Shown here piece after piece: positions 61,733-64,000 of a stretch of 64,000 bases of DNA. Each line of letters begins with the position of its first letter. Positions within the stretch are counted from its first letter, which is position 1. The DNA lies in contig OZ018413.1 in NCBI GenBank assembly GCA_963969595.1, positions 13,753,711 through 13,817,710 of the forward strand, read 5' to 3'. The notes beneath the pieces were generated by a model. It did no database searches, was not told the origin of the DNA, and worked only from the letters and a program-made list of their open reading frames with translations. Source of the DNA: Neckera pumila. Taxonomy: Eukaryota; Streptophyta; Bryopsida; Hypnales; Neckeraceae. The position numbers were made by a program, and so were the translations under genes.

Positions 61733-63058
61733 GTGGAATCATTGGCTCTTGTTACACGGATCTCATGAAAAAACGTTGACATTAGCTCATGTAAGTTGAA
61801 TGACAGGAGCTACTGAAAGTTGAACGGCACTAGCTTCTTGAAATTAAATTGCAAGAACTCATCCATTATAGAGAATTTCAACCCTTTGGAGGTCTGCACT
61901 TTGAAAAACTGTTGCAGTGAGCAGTCAGAGAAGCTGACAACTCACCAAAACAGTTAGATTTTGCAATTTTATTTATTTATTATTAAATAAGTTTTTAAAG
62001 ATTATTTTACTTATTTATTTAAACATATTTCAAACTCTTAAAATTTGGTTTTTACGCCACTGCCTTTGCAATTTCAAGTGGGTGGGAACAGGGGGAAAAT
62101 GATTTTTTCAATTCCCAAAAAAAAAATCAACATATTCCGGACAACTGTGGAGCAGCCCTTTAGAGGCCTGAATTTTCTCTGATGCAAAGTTGAATGGATA
62201 GTATTAGGTTGAAGCTAATTGCACCAGAGTTGCTGGCAAGATGATCGAAATTCATTCCACCAAAGCCCGTAGCAGAATAAGAGAAAATTAGCTACTATTT
62301 TTGAATTCAAAACTTTGAAGCCTGCTAGGATTGACTAAAAGCTACAAGAACTACACATTCCCATCCAAATAGGAGCACCGTGCACATTAATTTAGCATTT
62401 TGCAGGAAACCACGGATTTATTTTGAAACAAAGGAAGTAAATTTTTCCTTCAAAAATGAGTTGAATAATACCTTTAGAATATTCCTTGATTTGTTGTCTT
62501 TTGCTAATTTTTTTGTGAAGCCAATAAGTGTAACCATGTGCAATGACCAAATGGTCCAAAATGAGCTTCCTACCATAAGCACTTAGTTTGCAACTAGAAC
62601 AATTCCTCTAAAGAAAAAAAAATGTTGAAACAACGTGAGAAGAATATCAAAGCAATACGTCAAAAAAAATCATAGTTGTTAATAGAAGAAAAGTATGACC
62701 TATGCAACCAACAAAAGAACGACGTACGAGTTGTCATAAACTACTCACCTACAATTAGAGGGCTAGAAATGAATACCTTTTAATTTAACGGGTACAAATG
62801 TGCAGCTGTAATTTAGTTGTATTGTAGATGACTGGCAAATTTAGAGTTGACAAGCAAAGGGTGAAGACTACTTACATCAATGCACAATGCTAAGTTTGTT
62901 CATGTGGGCTTGTTCAATTGATGTGGATTGTTCACAATCATAGTTTAGTTGAAAAATATGAAACTAGAAATTCAACATGACTAATTGGCAACTACTAAAA
63001 AACTTTCACTTTGGGATAATGTTATTTTTCAAAAATATACTTATTTCTATATTTGATT
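61733..63058. other. AT-rich intergenic, no gene
   Basis: No supported coding, RNA or repeat feature. It ends at the retrotransposon LTR. Confidence 0.5.
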
Positions 63059-63332
63059 TGTCGAGACCTGGTCAATGGTCAGGTAGCTTGGCTACGTATG
63101 CGTATACGGTCAGTATACTGCCGTTTCATACCACTAGTTCGTACCTCTTCAAGGTTAAGGTTGTACCTCTTAAAGGTTGAGGTTCTGAGGAGTCGCGTTG
63201 CTTCTCAGCCAGAACTACGTATCATCACTCTGATCCTTAGGCTATTCAGAGATAATGTGATTTTGAGCCTGAGGTACGTAGGCAGCTTCATCTCTTATCG
63301 AGAGATGGAGTCCGAGTGAAAACGTACTGTCA
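63059..63332 (+). mobile_element. Putative 5' LTR of a Copia retrotransposon (~274 bp)
   Basis: Starts TGTCGAGACC and ends GTACTGTCA, so the termini are TG and CA. GTTATCAGCACTGC follows directly, a candidate primer-binding site. The gag start codon lies about 70 bp downstream. The partner LTR lies outside the window, so the limits are inferred from termini and position. Confidence 0.55.
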
Positions 63333-63402
63333 CGTTATCAGCACTGCTCGCCGCAGAGCGAAAAGAGAAGTTTTGAACGAAATTTAAAAACAAGGAGCGT
63401 CG

Positions 63403-64000
63403 ATGGCCTTACAAACAGAATCTGTCTATCCAAGAATACCTGCAGAACCAGGTTTCAAACCATTGGAAGAGGACGGGACAAATTACATAATGTGGATGAC
63501 GAATATGCGTCAATACCTTTCTAGTAAAGGCTTAGAGGGTATAACAACTCGCCCACCGACACCAGCTGAAGTAGAAAGACGGAGGAAGGCAAAGGAAGAA
63601 GATCCCACATTGATTTTTGGAAAGTCCGAAGCAGATTATGATCGAATGCAGAAAGACACAGCTACCTTAGCAATCCGTCTAAGACTCAAAGACGATCTAG
63701 CCCTTCAAATGTATCATCATGATACACCTTGCGACCTCTGGGAAGAGATTCAATCCCGTTTTGAAGCCATGCGTGAAATTACATATCCTGAAACATGGCA
63801 AGCATGGTTAAGTCTTCGTCATATGGATTTTGACCTACTTGATGATTATAAAGCAGCGCTATTTAAACTGACAGCAAAGCTAGCATATTGTAAGAGGCCA
63901 GTAACAGAAGAAGACATAATATTCAAGACATTATCGACAATGGGACCCGAAAGGATGGGACTTCGAGAGTCATTGCTAGCAAGAGAATATAAGAACTCAA
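63403..64000 (+). CDS. gag: Copia retrotransposon Gag (UBN2-type), partial
   Basis: An open frame from ATG 63403 to the window edge, at least 199 codons without a stop. It has the plant Copia gag pattern: an N-terminal EDGTNYIMWMTNMRQYL segment (the G-x-N-x-x-W-W/M motif), then KDDLALQMYHH, CDLWEEIQSRF, LRHMDFDLLDDYKAALFKL and a KTLSTMGPE segment. Gag packages the element RNA in virus-like particles. The CCHC knuckle, protease, integrase and RT-RNase H should lie downstream of the window. The intact frame suggests a young insertion. Confidence 0.85.
   Translation, partial: MALQTESVYPRIPAEPGFKPLEEDGTNYIMWMTNMRQYLSSKGLEGITTRPPTPAEVERRRKAKEEDPTLIFGKSEADYDRMQKDTATLAIRLRLKDDLALQMYHHDTPCDLWEEIQSRFEAMREITYPETWQAWLSLRHMDFDLLDDYKAALFKLTAKLAYCKRPVTEEDIIFKTLSTMGPERMGLRESLLAREYKNS

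Noticed and set aside
1..64000. CRISPR arrays, operons, riboswitches or rRNA genes
   Set aside because: The window is plant nuclear DNA with spliceosomal introns; no regularly spaced identical repeats and no rRNA-like segments were seen.

Overview
This is a nuclear window from a land plant. Evidence: many short GT-AG introns in plant-type genes (a double-B3 protein, a WRC-domain protein, a NodGS/FluG-type glutamine synthetase fusion and an importin-beta-like ARM protein), a Copia gag, a LINE fragment with a plant zf-RVT domain, and CACTA, Tourist-like and other MITEs. The divergence of the proteins and the TE-rich spacers fit a non-seed plant such as a bryophyte. That placement is inference.

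Layout. 1-18.7 kb is AT-rich and gene-poor. It holds several copies of a ~922-bp TTAA-flanked non-autonomous element, a long foldback element, a CACTA MITE, a solo LTR, a G-box-palindrome MITE, a LINE remnant and two unsupported small ORFs. 18.7-28.7 kb holds two plus-strand genes: a B3-B3 protein (19889-23090, three exons) and a WRC zinc-finger protein (25674-28616, possibly one four-exon gene). 28.7-32.3 kb has no supportable gene. 32.3-55.1 kb is the gene-dense core, with two large minus-strand genes in tandem: NodGS-like (17 exons, 55065-46142), then the importin-like gene (22 exons, 44549-32348). Exon phases were checked by hand and close throughout, except for one uncertain splice donor in NodGS. 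55.1-63 kb is gene-poor and holds a TTAA element nested inside another member of its own family. The window ends in the 5' LTR and gag of a Copia retrotransposon.

The genes do not form a pathway. The B3 and WRC proteins are likely nuclear regulators, the importin-like protein is a predicted nuclear transport receptor, and NodGS joins an amidohydrolase to a glutamine synthetase. The most unusual content is the repeat fraction, above all the TTAA family. Its termini (TTAA then CCCCTAAAG) resemble piggyBac or Sola elements rather than the usual plant DNA transposons.
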